This document shows positions 1-8,542 of a DNA stretch of 64,000 nucleotides, piece after piece; within the stretch, counting starts at the first letter, position 1, and each line of letters begins with the position of its first letter. The DNA lies in contig NZ_FRBX01000002.1 of the NCBI RefSeq assembly GCF_900142715.1, positions 682,001 to 746,000 on the forward strand, read 5' to 3'. This DNA comes from Flavobacterium pectinovorum. Lineage in GTDB: Bacteria > Bacteroidota > Bacteroidia > Flavobacteriales > Flavobacteriaceae. The notes under the pieces were generated by a model. It saw only the letters and a program-made list of their open reading frames with translations, did not search any database and was not told where the DNA came from. The position numbers were made by a program, and so were the translations under genes.

Positions 1-858
1 GGGTATAAAATTTCAGATCTAAACCCGACACAAGGAGGAGTAAACAGTCAGCTTGAAGGAAAAGGTGGCGTAAACAAAGTTTTCCTTGGTTTAGGTTATA
101 AAATTACACCAAAATGGAATATTGGAGCAGATGTACAATATAACTTTGGTAAAATTTCAACAACTACTATAGAAGCCGTTACCGGAGTTCAAAGTGCTAC
201 AAGAGAAACCAATGCTTCTGAATTATCAGGTGTGAATTTTAATATTGGTACAATGTATCAAACTAAAATTGATAAAAAATTAAATCTATATACTAGTTTA
301 AACTACACTTTTGCAAGTACATTAACTTCAGACAGTTCAAGAATTATTGAAGTTGACGGAGATCCGGATGAGGTAACCGGTGATCCTGTTGAAAATACGT
401 TGAAATTGCCAAACAAAATAACGTTTGGTGCAGGTGTTGGAGAAGCCAGAAAATGGTTGGTAGGTACAACAATAGCTTTTCAGGGAGACGGGAAACTTAA
501 TAATTATTACAACTCAAGTGATAATGTTCGTTACGAAAAGTATTCTAAATATGCAGTTGGAGGATATTATGTGCCAAATTACAGCTCTTTTTCAAGTTAT
601 TTTAGCAGAATCACTTATAGAGCAGGTCTTAAATTTGAAAAAACAGGATTAATAGTAAATAATGAATCAATTAATGATGTTGGAATGTCTTTAGGTGCAG
701 GTTTTCCAATTACAGGAACTTTTTCAAACGTAAATTTCGGAATCGAGTTTGGTAAAAAAGGGACAACATCTGCAGGTTTAGTTCAGGAAAACTATTTAAA
801 TTTTAGCTTAAGTTTCTCTTTTAACGATAAATGGTTCGTGAAAAGTAAATTCAATTAA
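1..858 (+). CDS. Outer-membrane beta-barrel protein, OmpP1/FadL-like (5' end missing)
   Basis: The reading frame is open from the first base of the window to a TAA at 856-858, so about 285 C-terminal residues are present and the N-terminus lies outside. The sequence alternates polar and hydrophobic residues in many short strands separated by Gly/Asn/Ser-rich turns (for example KLNLYTSLNYTFAS and FGIEFGKKG) and ends in aromatic-rich strands (LNFSLSFSFNDKWFVKSKF), as expected for an outer-membrane barrel. By family knowledge this resembles the FadL/OmpP1 hydrophobic-substrate channels often found upstream of lptC in Flavobacteriia. A GTG at 232 is only an internal Val. The substrate is unknown. 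Confidence 0.75.
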   Translation, partial: GYKISDLNPTQGGVNSQLEGKGGVNKVFLGLGYKITPKWNIGADVQYNFGKISTTTIEAVTGVQSATRETNASELSGVNFNIGTMYQTKIDKKLNLYTSLNYTFASTLTSDSSRIIEVDGDPDEVTGDPVENTLKLPNKITFGAGVGEARKWLVGTTIAFQGDGKLNNYYNSSDNVRYEKYSKYAVGGYYVPNYSSFSSYFSRITYRAGLKFEKTGLIVNNESINDVGMSLGAGFPITGTFSNVNFGIEFGKKGTTSAGLVQENYLNFSLSFSFNDKWFVKSKFN

Positions 859-910
859 GCATAAGGTTTTATGTTTTTTTAAGCTCACTACAATTTACTA
901 CATTTGGCAA

Positions 911-1462
911 ATGAATTTACCAAAGAGATATATAATAAACGCTGTCACAGTTTTTGCTGTGACACTGTTTTTTGGATGCGAAAGTAATTTTAAAGAAGTT
1001 CAGAAAATTAACTTTTCAGAGTTTGTTCCGGGAAGTGATGCTGATACTGTCGATATAAAATATACAGATTCAGGACGCATAACCGGAGTTCTTAAAAGCC
1101 GAAAAATGCTGGATTATTCTAATCTTGATTTTCCGTTTACAGAATTTCCTGAAGGAATTGACGTTACTTTGTATGATAAAAATCAAAAGCGTACTTTTAT
1201 AAGATCCAATTATGCTGTTTCATATAAGCAAACCGGGATTATTGATTTGCAGGGAAAAGTAAAAATCACTTCAGAAACAGGTCAGATGTTAGAAACAGAA
1301 CAGTTGTATTTTGATCAGAAAAACGAATGGTTTTATACCGAGAGGAAGTTTAAATTAACAGATGCAAAAGGAGTTTCGTACGGGCAGGGAATTGACTTCA
1401 GCAAAGATTTTAAAGTAATAAACTCACAAAGAGTAACCGGCGAATTAGAAGCCGAAGAATAA
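911..1462 (+). CDS. lptC: LPS export ABC transporter periplasmic protein LptC
   Basis: This 183-residue protein has a lipoprotein signal peptide ending in VTLFFGC (Cys23). It then shows the LptC/OstA-like beta-jellyroll pattern: GRITGVLKSRKMLDY, a central EFPEGIDVTLYD strand and the late GKVKITSETGQMLETEQLYFD segment. LptC passes lipopolysaccharide from the inner-membrane LptBFG transporter to LptA in the periplasm. A lipid-anchored rather than membrane-spanning LptC is common in Bacteroidetes. It lies 52 bp after the FadL-like barrel and 10 bp before the next small gene, so it is probably part of the same operon. The family call is good; the exact partners are not in the window. Confidence 0.82.
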   Translation: MNLPKRYIINAVTVFAVTLFFGCESNFKEVQKINFSEFVPGSDADTVDIKYTDSGRITGVLKSRKMLDYSNLDFPFTEFPEGIDVTLYDKNQKRTFIRSNYAVSYKQTGIIDLQGKVKITSETGQMLETEQLYFDQKNEWFYTERKFKLTDAKGVSYGQGIDFSKDFKVINSQRVTGELEAEE

Positions 1463-1472
1463 AATAAAGATT

Positions 1473-1667
1473 ATGGGCATTTTAAAATACACACAATACC
1501 TTTACTTAATAATTGCAGTTGCGTTTATTTATGACGGAATTACAAAGTTAAATGATCCTACCGGAAATCCCTGGTTAAGCTTTTTGATTGCCGCAGTGAG
1601 TGTTTTTATGTTTTTCTTCAGAAGAAAATATGCTAAAAGATTTGATGATCATTATAAAAAACAATAA
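1473..1667 (+). CDS. Small two-helix membrane protein, unknown function
   Basis: This 64-residue protein has two predicted membrane helices (about residues 7-22 and 34-50), then a positively charged tail (FFRRKYAKRFDDHYKKQ) that should face the cytoplasm. It sits 10 bp after lptC and 3 bp before the CorC-like gene, so it is almost certainly co-transcribed. I do not recognise a named family. The tight spacing and normal composition support a real gene. Confidence 0.72.
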   Translation: MGILKYTQYLYLIIAVAFIYDGITKLNDPTGNPWLSFLIAAVSVFMFFFRRKYAKRFDDHYKKQ

Positions 1668-1670
1668 AAA

Positions 1671-2930
1671 ATGGAAATTAGTATTATAATACTATGTTTA
1701 ATACTATCAGCCTTTTTTTCAGGAATGGAAATAGCTTTTGTTTCCTCCAATAAAATTTATCTTGAAATAGAAAAAAAGCAAGATAATTTTCTTTCTCAAA
1801 TCTTAACGAAACTTACCCAAAATCCGTCAAAATTTATTGCTGCTATGCTTATTGGCAACAATATAGCTCTTGTAGTTTACGGTTTTTTTATGGGAGATGT
1901 AGTCCTGAAATGTATTGCTCATTTAGGATATCAGTTTTCAAATATTACCAGTTTATTGGTTCAGACCGTGATTTCTACTTTTGTAGTTTTGGTAACGGCT
2001 GAGTTTTTTCCCAAAGTTTTTTTTCAGATTTATGCCAATTCCCTGATTAAGATTTTTGCTATTCCGGCTTATTTGTTTTACAGGTTGTTTTATTATATTT
2101 CGACTTTTTTCATCTGGATTTCAGATTTTATTTTAAGAAAGTTTTTTAAAACAGAAGGCGATCAGGTTCAATTGTATTTTAGCAAAATAGAGTTAGGAAA
2201 TTATATCACCGAACAAATGAGTTCTGTAGAAGAAAATGACGAAGTCGATTCAGAAATTCAGATCTTTCAAAATGCTTTAGAATTTTCGGGTGTTAAAGCG
2301 CGCGATATCATGACACCTCGCACGGAAATTGTTGATATTGATATATTTGCAGGTGTTTCAGAGCTTAAGGAATTATTTATTGAAACAGGTTATTCTAAAA
2401 TTGTAGTAAGCCAAAACTCACTTGATGATATTGTAGGCTACGTGCATTCTTTTGATTTGTTTAAAAAGCCTAAAACAATTAAATCGGTTTTGATGACGGT
2501 TGAGTTTGTGCCTGAAACAATTTCAATAAAAGACGCTTTAAATTTGTTAATCAAAAAGCGAAAAAACGTTGCCGTTGTTTTAGATGAACATGGTGGAACT
2601 TCGGGAATTATAACAATAGAAGATATTGTAGAAGAGCTTTTTGGTGAAATTGAAGATGAACACGATTTAGATGAAGAATTAATAGAGCAGGAGCTTGGTG
2701 ACGGTCAATATTTGTTTTCGACACGTTTAGATGTTGAATATTTAAATGAAACATATAAATTAGACATTCCTGAAGAAGATTCTTACGGAACATTAGGTGG
2801 TTTTATCGTGAATTCTACAAAAGAAATACCTCAAAAAGGAGAAAAAATCGTGATTGATCACTTCCATTTTGTGGTTGAAGAAGCGTCAAACAAGAAAATT
2901 GAATTGGTAAAAATGACGATAAAAGAGTGA
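1671..2930 (+). CDS. CNNM/CorC (HlyC) family CBS-domain membrane protein
   Basis: The 419 residues show the full architecture of this family. An N-terminal CNNM/DUF21 transmembrane domain covers about residues 1-190 (including SAFFSGMEIAFVSSN). A CBS-domain pair follows at about 205-325 (MTPRTEIVDID near residue 214, and KRKNVAVVLDEHGGTSGIITIEDIVEELFGEIEDEHD). A C-terminal CorC/HlyC domain ends the protein (about 335-415, with SYGTLGGFIV). The family is linked to Mg2+ or Co2+ homeostasis. The old name 'hemolysin' has little functional support. GldE of gliding motility is a relative, but it normally sits with gldD/ssb/mutY, and I see no such context here. Confidence 0.85.
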   Translation: MEISIIILCLILSAFFSGMEIAFVSSNKIYLEIEKKQDNFLSQILTKLTQNPSKFIAAMLIGNNIALVVYGFFMGDVVLKCIAHLGYQFSNITSLLVQTVISTFVVLVTAEFFPKVFFQIYANSLIKIFAIPAYLFYRLFYYISTFFIWISDFILRKFFKTEGDQVQLYFSKIELGNYITEQMSSVEENDEVDSEIQIFQNALEFSGVKARDIMTPRTEIVDIDIFAGVSELKELFIETGYSKIVVSQNSLDDIVGYVHSFDLFKKPKTIKSVLMTVEFVPETISIKDALNLLIKKRKNVAVVLDEHGGTSGIITIEDIVEELFGEIEDEHDLDEELIEQELGDGQYLFSTRLDVEYLNETYKLDIPEEDSYGTLGGFIVNSTKEIPQKGEKIVIDHFHFVVEEASNKKIELVKMTIKE

Positions 2931-2978
2931 TTTTTTCATTAATTAAAAAAAAATGTCGAAAATAAAACACTAGTTGTA

Positions 2979-3007
2979 TTGTTATTAACTAGATAATTGT
3001 ATTTTCG
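2979..3007 (+). promoter_or_regulatory. Candidate promoter of the SurA/PpiD-like gene
   Basis: TTG at 2979-2981 is followed after 18 bases by TATTTTCG at 3000-3007. This matches the Bacteroidetes pattern TTG-N(17-23)-TAnnTTTG with one mismatch. It would start transcription near 3011-3014. That excludes the longer reading frame opening at a TTG at 2997 and supports the ATG at 3039. Confidence 0.4.
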
Positions 3008-3038
3008 CAAACTGAATATAAAATTAACGATAATAAAA

Positions 3039-5138
3039 ATGGCAGTTTTAGCAAAAATTAGACAGCGTTCCGCTTTATTGATAGGAGTTATTGCACTTGC
3101 ATTATTTGCATTTATAATACAAGATCTTTTCACAAGAGGAAGCTTCGGTCAGAGTTCAAAAGATGTAGGAAGCATCGATGGAAAAGATATTTCATTTGAA
3201 GACTTTAGAGTTAAAGTTAGTAATGTTGAAAAAAGTGGGCAAGGAATTACTTCCACTGAAGCTGCAAACAGAGTTTGGGATCAAGAGGTTTCAATTGCTT
3301 TATTGTCATCTCAGTTTGACAAATTAGGATTGAGAGTTGGAGAAAAACACCTTTTGGAAGTTTTAAAAACTGACCCAAATATTGGTAAAAATCCAATGTT
3401 TTTAAACGCAGCAGGTGCTTTTGACGTAGCTAAATTTAAAGAGTACTTTAAAACAAATCCTGAAGCAGCACAATATATTTCTGCAAAAGAAAAAGATGCT
3501 GAATTAAACGCAAAATTCCAAATCTACAATACATTAGTAAAATCAGGTCTTTACACAACTGCTAGTGAAGGGAAATTGAAATATGAAATGGAAGCTAATA
3601 AAGTAAACTTTGCTTATGCTGCCGGATTATATTCTTCAATTAAAGATAGTGATGTAAAAATTTCTGATGATGAAATTGTTGATTATATGAAGAAAAACGA
3701 GAAAAAATTCAAAGCGGATGAAACTCGTGAAATTCAATATGTTTTAGTTGAAGACAAAGCTTCAAAAGAAGATGAGGCTGAAATTAAAGCTAAAATTACT
3801 GCTTTATTAAACGGAAGAGTAGAATATAATGCAAAAACAGGTAAAAACGATACTTTGCCAGGTTTTAGAAACGCAACAAACATTGCCGAATTTGTAAATG
3901 CAAATTCTGATGTTCCTTACGATTCTACATATGTAGCTAAAAATAATTTACCTGCAGTTGATGCTGATAAATTATTCAGCTTGCCTGCCGGAGCGATCTA
4001 CGGACCTTATGTTTACGGAAGATATTATGCTATATCTAAATCTTTAGGATTTAAATCTGGTGTTAATGCAAAAGCAAGTCATATTTTAATTGGTTACGAA
4101 GGATCTCAAACTCCTAACGCAAAAGAAAAAAGAACAAAAGAAGAAGCTAAAGCTAAAGCTGAAGGAATCCTGGCTCAGGTTCAGGCAAATCCTGATAGTT
4201 TCATGATGTTGGCTTTTACAAGTTCTGATGATTCATCTGCACAGCAAGGTGGTGATTTAGGATATTTTGGTCCAAACCAAATGGTAAAACCATTCAATGA
4301 TTTTGTATTCAATAATGGAATTGGAAAAGTTGGTTTAGTTGAAACTCAATTTGGATTTCACATTATCAAAATTACAGATAAACAAGACGGAATTCGTTTA
4401 GCTACAATTGCTCAAAAAATAGAGCCTTCTGAAGCTACTTCTGATAAAGTATTTACATTAGCAACTAAATTCGAAATGGACGCTGCTGATAAAGATTTTA
4501 ACGCAACAGCAAAAGCTTTAGGTTTAAAAGCTGCTGCTCCTGTAACTGCAAAAGCTATGGATGAAGCGTTTGGTCCTTTAGGGAATCAACGTAACATTGT
4601 AAGATGGGCATTTGACAAGGAAACAAAAATCGGTGATGTAAAACGTTTTGAATTAGCTAATATTGGTCACGTAATCGCACAATACAAAAGCGAAAACAAA
4701 TCAGGTTTAGTATCTGTAACTGTTGCAAGACCTTATGTTGAGCCAATCTTGAAAAACAAGAAAAAAGCAGAAATGCTTAAAGCTAAAATGACAGGTTCAA
4801 ATCTTGAAGCTATTGCTAAAAGTGCCGGAGTTGCTGTTCAACAAGCTACTGATGTAACTTTGGATAATCCTGTTTTACCTGGTGGAGTTGGGCAAGAGCC
4901 TAAAGTTGTTGGAACTGCATTTGCTTTAGGAGCAAATAAAGTTTCTGCTCCAATTGAAGGAAATACTGGGGTGTATGTTGTAAAAAACATTAGTACAGTA
5001 AAAGCTCCTGCAATTGCTAACCATGCAGAATATGTTGCAAAAATAAAAACTCAAACTGCATCTGATGCAAGCAGAATTTTACCAGCGTTAAAAAACAATG
5101 CTAAAATTGAAGATAACAGATTGCAATTTAATTACTAG
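3039..5138 (+). CDS. ppiD: Membrane-anchored periplasmic peptidyl-prolyl isomerase (SurA/PpiD-like)
   Basis: The protein starts at the ATG at 3039 (MAVLAKIRQRS) and has 699 residues. It has one N-terminal membrane anchor (about residues 12-31, LLIGVIALALFAFIIQDLF), a SurA/PpiD-like chaperone region with DGKDISFEDFRVKV, and one parvulin-type rotamase domain at about 344-446 (AKASHILIGYE ... GGDLGYFGPNQMVKPF ... FGFHIIKI). A long alpha/beta C-terminal part completes the PpiD-like layout. Such proteins assist folding of envelope proteins leaving the Sec translocon. It is followed by a strong terminator and probably ends the transcription unit. Confidence 0.85.
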   Translation: MAVLAKIRQRSALLIGVIALALFAFIIQDLFTRGSFGQSSKDVGSIDGKDISFEDFRVKVSNVEKSGQGITSTEAANRVWDQEVSIALLSSQFDKLGLRVGEKHLLEVLKTDPNIGKNPMFLNAAGAFDVAKFKEYFKTNPEAAQYISAKEKDAELNAKFQIYNTLVKSGLYTTASEGKLKYEMEANKVNFAYAAGLYSSIKDSDVKISDDEIVDYMKKNEKKFKADETREIQYVLVEDKASKEDEAEIKAKITALLNGRVEYNAKTGKNDTLPGFRNATNIAEFVNANSDVPYDSTYVAKNNLPAVDADKLFSLPAGAIYGPYVYGRYYAISKSLGFKSGVNAKASHILIGYEGSQTPNAKEKRTKEEAKAKAEGILAQVQANPDSFMMLAFTSSDDSSAQQGGDLGYFGPNQMVKPFNDFVFNNGIGKVGLVETQFGFHIIKITDKQDGIRLATIAQKIEPSEATSDKVFTLATKFEMDAADKDFNATAKALGLKAAAPVTAKAMDEAFGPLGNQRNIVRWAFDKETKIGDVKRFELANIGHVIAQYKSENKSGLVSVTVARPYVEPILKNKKKAEMLKAKMTGSNLEAIAKSAGVAVQQATDVTLDNPVLPGGVGQEPKVVGTAFALGANKVSAPIEGNTGVYVVKNISTVKAPAIANHAEYVAKIKTQTASDASRILPALKNNAKIEDNRLQFNY

Positions 5139-5165
5139 TCTATACTAGTAAATAAAAAAAAATAT

Positions 5166-5204
5166 AAAACCCGAAATGTTCATTTGAATGTTTCGGGTTT
5201 TTTT
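5166..5204 (+). terminator. Rho-independent terminator after the PpiD-like gene
   Basis: CCCGAAA (5171-5177 region) pairs with TTTCGGG. An inner TTCA/TGAA stem separates them, and seven T follow. The A-tract before the hairpin could let it act on both strands. Confidence 0.85.
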
Positions 5205-5547
5205 ATGCGTTTAAGGTTTTTAAAGTAATTTTTAGTCAAATTTTTAAAACTAAAACGAGCAATTTCTCGTATATCATTCCGAACAAGAACTGTAATTTAT
5301 AAATTGCTTTAATTAGCAATTAAATGCTTTTTTGTTTCCGTTAATTTAGACAAATTCAGAATAATTTTGTAATAATTACATGTCTATTTTTGATAATTCT
5401 ATAGGAATAATCGAAATATAATTTAAAAAATTTGTGATATTCAAAATATTGCAGTTTATTTGTCGAAATTTTCAACACAAAATACCAACTAAAATTCCAA
5501 AACAAGAATGAGTAAGTACTTTAATAATCAGGCATTTAATTTTTGTT
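5205..5547. other. 343-bp AT-rich intergenic region
   Basis: I see no coding frame or RNA gene here. There is a perfect -7-like box TAATTTTG at 5362-5369 without a correctly spaced TTG. Nearer the next gene, TTG at 5432-5434 and TTTATTTG at 5455-5462 are 20 bases apart and could be its promoter (one mismatch). Otherwise nothing stands out. Confidence 0.4.
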
Positions 5548-5985
5548 ATGTTTAAGTTTTTGTTTAGAAGAAAAGCTAAAGTATACACCAAAATTGAGAA
5601 TCATATTTTTGGGATAATTACCGAGCTTTTGAAGGTAAGCAGTACTGACATCAATGTTGATGAATTGGGAGGAAAGTATTATTTAAGTAATGAAGAACAA
5701 CATTTCAAGGTTACGATATTGAGTAACGATTATGTTATCAGACTTACTAATACTCGTGATTCTGTTGCTGAAAAATACGATAAGTTTTTTGTAGAAGATG
5801 TTTTAAAAGCGGTAAAAGAAGAGAAACATCGCAGAATGGAACTAGTTTATGATTCTATTACAAATAGTATAGAAAAAATGGCAGAACGCCTGCATAATAC
5901 TCTTATAGAATCTAACGAACAAGAAAACCAAAAAGTACGCCGACTTGAAACCTCTAAACAAGTTAGGAACAAGAAAGTAAATTAA
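5548..5985 (+). CDS. Conserved-looking hypothetical protein with basic N-terminus
   Basis: This 145-residue soluble protein has a basic start (MFKFLFRRKAKVYTK), a mixed alpha/beta middle, and a long charged helical C-terminus (ERLHNTLIESNEQENQKVRRLE) that may form a coiled coil. There is no signal peptide or membrane segment. It stands alone, converging on the GHMP kinase gene with only 19 bp between their stops. I do not recognise a family. Codon use matches its neighbours, so I treat it as real. Confidence 0.6.
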   Translation: MFKFLFRRKAKVYTKIENHIFGIITELLKVSSTDINVDELGGKYYLSNEEQHFKVTILSNDYVIRLTNTRDSVAEKYDKFFVEDVLKAVKEEKHRRMELVYDSITNSIEKMAERLHNTLIESNEQENQKVRRLETSKQVRNKKVN

Positions 5986-6004
5986 TAAATTGCAGAGAGA
6001 TAAT

Positions 6005-6919
6005 TTACACTTGTAAAATCATTTCATCATAAGTCAAAATAGTTTCGTATCCTTTCGTAGTAAAATAAGCTTTTGGATCTTCTTTAGAAATTACCATTAC
6101 AAAATCGCCGCCCCAAGCCCCAAGACTTTTTATTACGCCATTAAAATCAGAAAAAGCTATTTCTTTGATTGTTCTTGTTTCCAGGATATTACTTAAATGA
6201 ATTTCATGTTTTTCTACTGCTAGCGCAAATTCTTTTAGAGTCTTGGCATTTAAAATAGCGTCTGTGATTTTATTGTTTTTAGCAACATTCTCTGCTAAAT
6301 GTTCGTTCCTGTTATTATAGTATGCTTTTATTGCTGATTTGCTATTCTGTTTTTTATTCAAATAAACGAAGTAAATGTTTTCTTTAAAAGCCGGATTAAA
6401 AACTACCGGTTTCACAGCATTATTTTCAACCTGATATAAAATAGGAGTATTATTTTGTGCGCAGGCAATATCATATCCGCTGCCTCCGAAACTGTTATTA
6501 AGTAAAGTAAACGCATTTATCTTTGCCCATTGCGCAATATTATTTATTAAGGTAGAGGAAGTACCCAATCCCCATTTTCTGGGAAATGTAAGATGCGTAC
6601 TTGCCTTAAATCCGTTAGAATTATTAATAAAATCAGGATTTAATACATAAGCTTCGTGCAGAATATTGATTAAAGTTGTTTTTACAGTTTCTGATTCCGG
6701 AATGGTTTTGTTTATAATTTCAGAAAACGAAATAACATCTTCAAACCAAAGATGATCATCATAGTCGTAACTTTTCCATTCTATTGTCTGGTCGGTTCCT
6801 TCTTCGATAATCAAATCCTGACCAAATTTTGTAGGCAAAGCAAAAGCATTAGCGCCGTCTAAAACAAGATATTCTCCGGAAATTAAAAGTTTTCCGTTAC
6901 TGTAAAAGGTTGTTTTCAT
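6005..6919 (-). CDS. GHMP kinase of the GYDIA type (mevalonate-pathway-like)
   Basis: The protein has 304 residues. The GHMP phosphate-binding loop is PRKWGLGTSS at residues 113-122. The family-diagnostic GSGYDIA follows at 146-152, and the N-terminus (YSNGKLLISGEYLVLDGANAFALP) is typical of mevalonate or phosphomevalonate kinases. It lies 128 bp downstream of HMG-CoA reductase on the same strand, which suggests a kinase step of mevalonate-based isoprenoid synthesis. Which phosphorylation it performs cannot be read from the sequence. Confidence 0.82.
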   Translation of the reverse strand: MKTTFYSNGKLLISGEYLVLDGANAFALPTKFGQDLIIEEGTDQTIEWKSYDYDDHLWFEDVISFSEIINKTIPESETVKTTLINILHEAYVLNPDFINNSNGFKASTHLTFPRKWGLGTSSTLINNIAQWAKINAFTLLNNSFGGSGYDIACAQNNTPILYQVENNAVKPVVFNPAFKENIYFVYLNKKQNSKSAIKAYYNNRNEHLAENVAKNNKITDAILNAKTLKEFALAVEKHEIHLSNILETRTIKEIAFSDFNGVIKSLGAWGGDFVMVISKEDPKAYFTTKGYETILTYDEMILQV

Positions 6920-6950
6920 TCTATAATTTTTTCAAGGAAATTGCAATCTT

Positions 6951-6980
6951 TTATCCCGAAGCCTCGGGACTAAATTCCAA
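6951..6980 (-). repeat. Interspersed palindromic repeat (TCCCGAGGCTTCGGGA family), copy 1
   Basis: Read on the - strand, this stretch is TTGGAATTTA, one extra G, then TCCCGAGGCTTCGGGAT. The copy at 44596-44622 is identical except for that single-base indel. The core is a hairpin with a GC-rich stem. It sits between the GHMP kinase and HMG-CoA reductase genes. A further short inverted repeat AATTCCAA / TTGGAATT lies just beside it (6973-7002). Confidence 0.7.
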
Positions 6981-7047
6981 TTATTGTAGGGAGTTGGAAT
7001 TTGGGATTTTTATTTGGAAACTATAATTTTTGAAATTTATTAATCAA

Positions 7048-8361
7048 TTATTTTCTTATATTCTCAATAAATTCAACTACCGCGCTATGCGAAACGGTGT
7101 TCTTTTTGAAATGAGCTTTAATTAAATGGCGTTCTTCTTCGTTGGCTTCAAATTGATTAATGATGTTGTTTAAATGCATTTTCATGTGCCCTTCCTGAAT
7201 TCCGGTTGTAGTTAAAGAACGTAAGGCAGCAAAATTTTGCGCCAAACCTGCAACGGCAACAATTTGCATTAATTCTTCTGCAGAAGGTTTTTCCAGCATT
7301 TCAAGACATAATTTTACTAAAGGATGTAACGAAGTTAATCCGCCAACGGTTCCTAAAGCAAGTGGAATTTCCAACCAAAAGGTAAATATTCCGTTTTCGA
7401 TTTTAGCATGTGATAAACTGGCATATTGACCATTACGTGATGCATAAGCATGTACACCGGCTTCTACAGCTCTAAAATCGTTTCCCGTTGCCAAAATTAC
7501 AGCATCAACACCATTCATGATCCCTTTGTTGTGTGTTACGGCTCTAAAGGGCTCAATTTCTGCAATTTGCACTGCCTGAACAAAGCGTTCTGCAAAATCC
7601 TGTGGATTTGTAATGTGTTTTTCGGTTAAATCTTCAATTGGGCAGGAAACTTCGGCGCGAACAAGACAATTCGGAACATAATTAGATAAAATGCTCATAA
7701 TTACGTTGATCGCTTCTTCTTCTGAAAACAATTCAGAATTTTGAAACTCCTCTTTTAAAGTCGTTGCAAATTGTTCTAAACAAGAGTTAATGAAATTTGC
7801 GCCCATGCTGTCTTTGGTTTCAAAAGTAGCATGAAGCTGAAAATAATTTTCTAGTAAACTTCTTTTGTCTTTTAATTTAATATCTAAAATTCCACCGCCA
7901 CGCTGTTGCATGTTTTTGGTAATGCTTTGCGTTTCTGAGAAAAACTTAGGTTTTATTTGGTCAAAGAACGATTGTAGTTTTTCTGCATCTCCATTAAAAG
8001 TAAAATGAACCTGACCAATCTTTTCGGTGTTAATAACTGTTGCTTTAAAACCACCGCGAGTTGCCCAATATTTTGCTGATTTTGAAGCAGCAGCTACAAC
8101 TGAACTTTCTTCAATTGCCATTGGAATGGTTTTGTATTTTCCGTTGATTAAAAAATTGGGTGCTACGCCAAGCGGAATATAAAAATTAGTAATCGTATTT
8201 TCTATAAATTCATCATGTAGCTGTTGAAGCTTTTCATCTGAATTCCAGTAATTTCTTATTATATTAAGCGCTTCTTCGGGAGTAGAAAAGTATTCATTGG
8301 CGATCCAGTTTATTTTTTCTTTTTTGGATAATTTCGAAAATCCGGCAACAGCATTGTTCAT
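7048..8361 (-). CDS. mvaA: Hydroxymethylglutaryl-CoA reductase, class II
   Basis: The 437-residue sequence matches the short, non-membrane class II HMG-CoA reductases. It has ENTITNFYIPLG at residues 54-65 (counterpart of ENVIGxxxLP), the catalytic acidic region AIEESSVVAAASKSAKYW from residue 82, and the cofactor-domain segment HNKGIMNGVDAVILATGNDFRAVEAG. The enzyme interconverts HMG-CoA and mevalonate. Class II enzymes were first called degradative, but in Flavobacteriia they most likely make mevalonate for isoprenoids, in line with the adjacent GHMP kinase. The start codon is preceded by a perfect TATCTTTG box. Confidence 0.9.
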   Translation of the reverse strand: MNNAVAGFSKLSKKEKINWIANEYFSTPEEALNIIRNYWNSDEKLQQLHDEFIENTITNFYIPLGVAPNFLINGKYKTIPMAIEESSVVAAASKSAKYWATRGGFKATVINTEKIGQVHFTFNGDAEKLQSFFDQIKPKFFSETQSITKNMQQRGGGILDIKLKDKRSLLENYFQLHATFETKDSMGANFINSCLEQFATTLKEEFQNSELFSEEEAINVIMSILSNYVPNCLVRAEVSCPIEDLTEKHITNPQDFAERFVQAVQIAEIEPFRAVTHNKGIMNGVDAVILATGNDFRAVEAGVHAYASRNGQYASLSHAKIENGIFTFWLEIPLALGTVGGLTSLHPLVKLCLEMLEKPSAEELMQIVAVAGLAQNFAALRSLTTTGIQEGHMKMHLNNIINQFEANEEERHLIKAHFKKNTVSHSAVVEFIENIRK

Positions 8362-8390
8362 TTTCAGTATTTTAAATAATAATGTTGCGG

Positions 8391-8398
8391 CAAAGATA
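8391..8398 (-). promoter_or_regulatory. -7 promoter box of mvaA
   Basis: TATCTTTG on the - strand is a perfect TAnnTTTG match, 29 bases before the ATG. No TTG is seen at the usual distance upstream, so only the -7 element is supported. Confidence 0.45.
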
Positions 8399-8542
8399 CC
8401 AATTTAAGAGTTTTGTTTATAATCTATTTAAAATTGAAAAATACGCAATCGTTATTTTTTTTAACATTTAACACTTAAAATGTGTATTATGTTTATTTTT
8501 TTCACTAAAATTGGGCTCTTTTTTATATTTAAATTAATTCAA

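Noticed and set aside
1671..2930. GldE gliding-motility protein
   Set aside because: The domain set is similar, but the gene lies with lptC and a PpiD-like gene instead of gldD/ssb/mutY, so a general CorC-like assignment is safer.
2997..3038. Upstream TTG start extending the PpiD-like protein by 14 residues
   Set aside because: The extension lies over the probable -7 promoter box and disturbs the normal N-terminus MAVLAKIRQRS.
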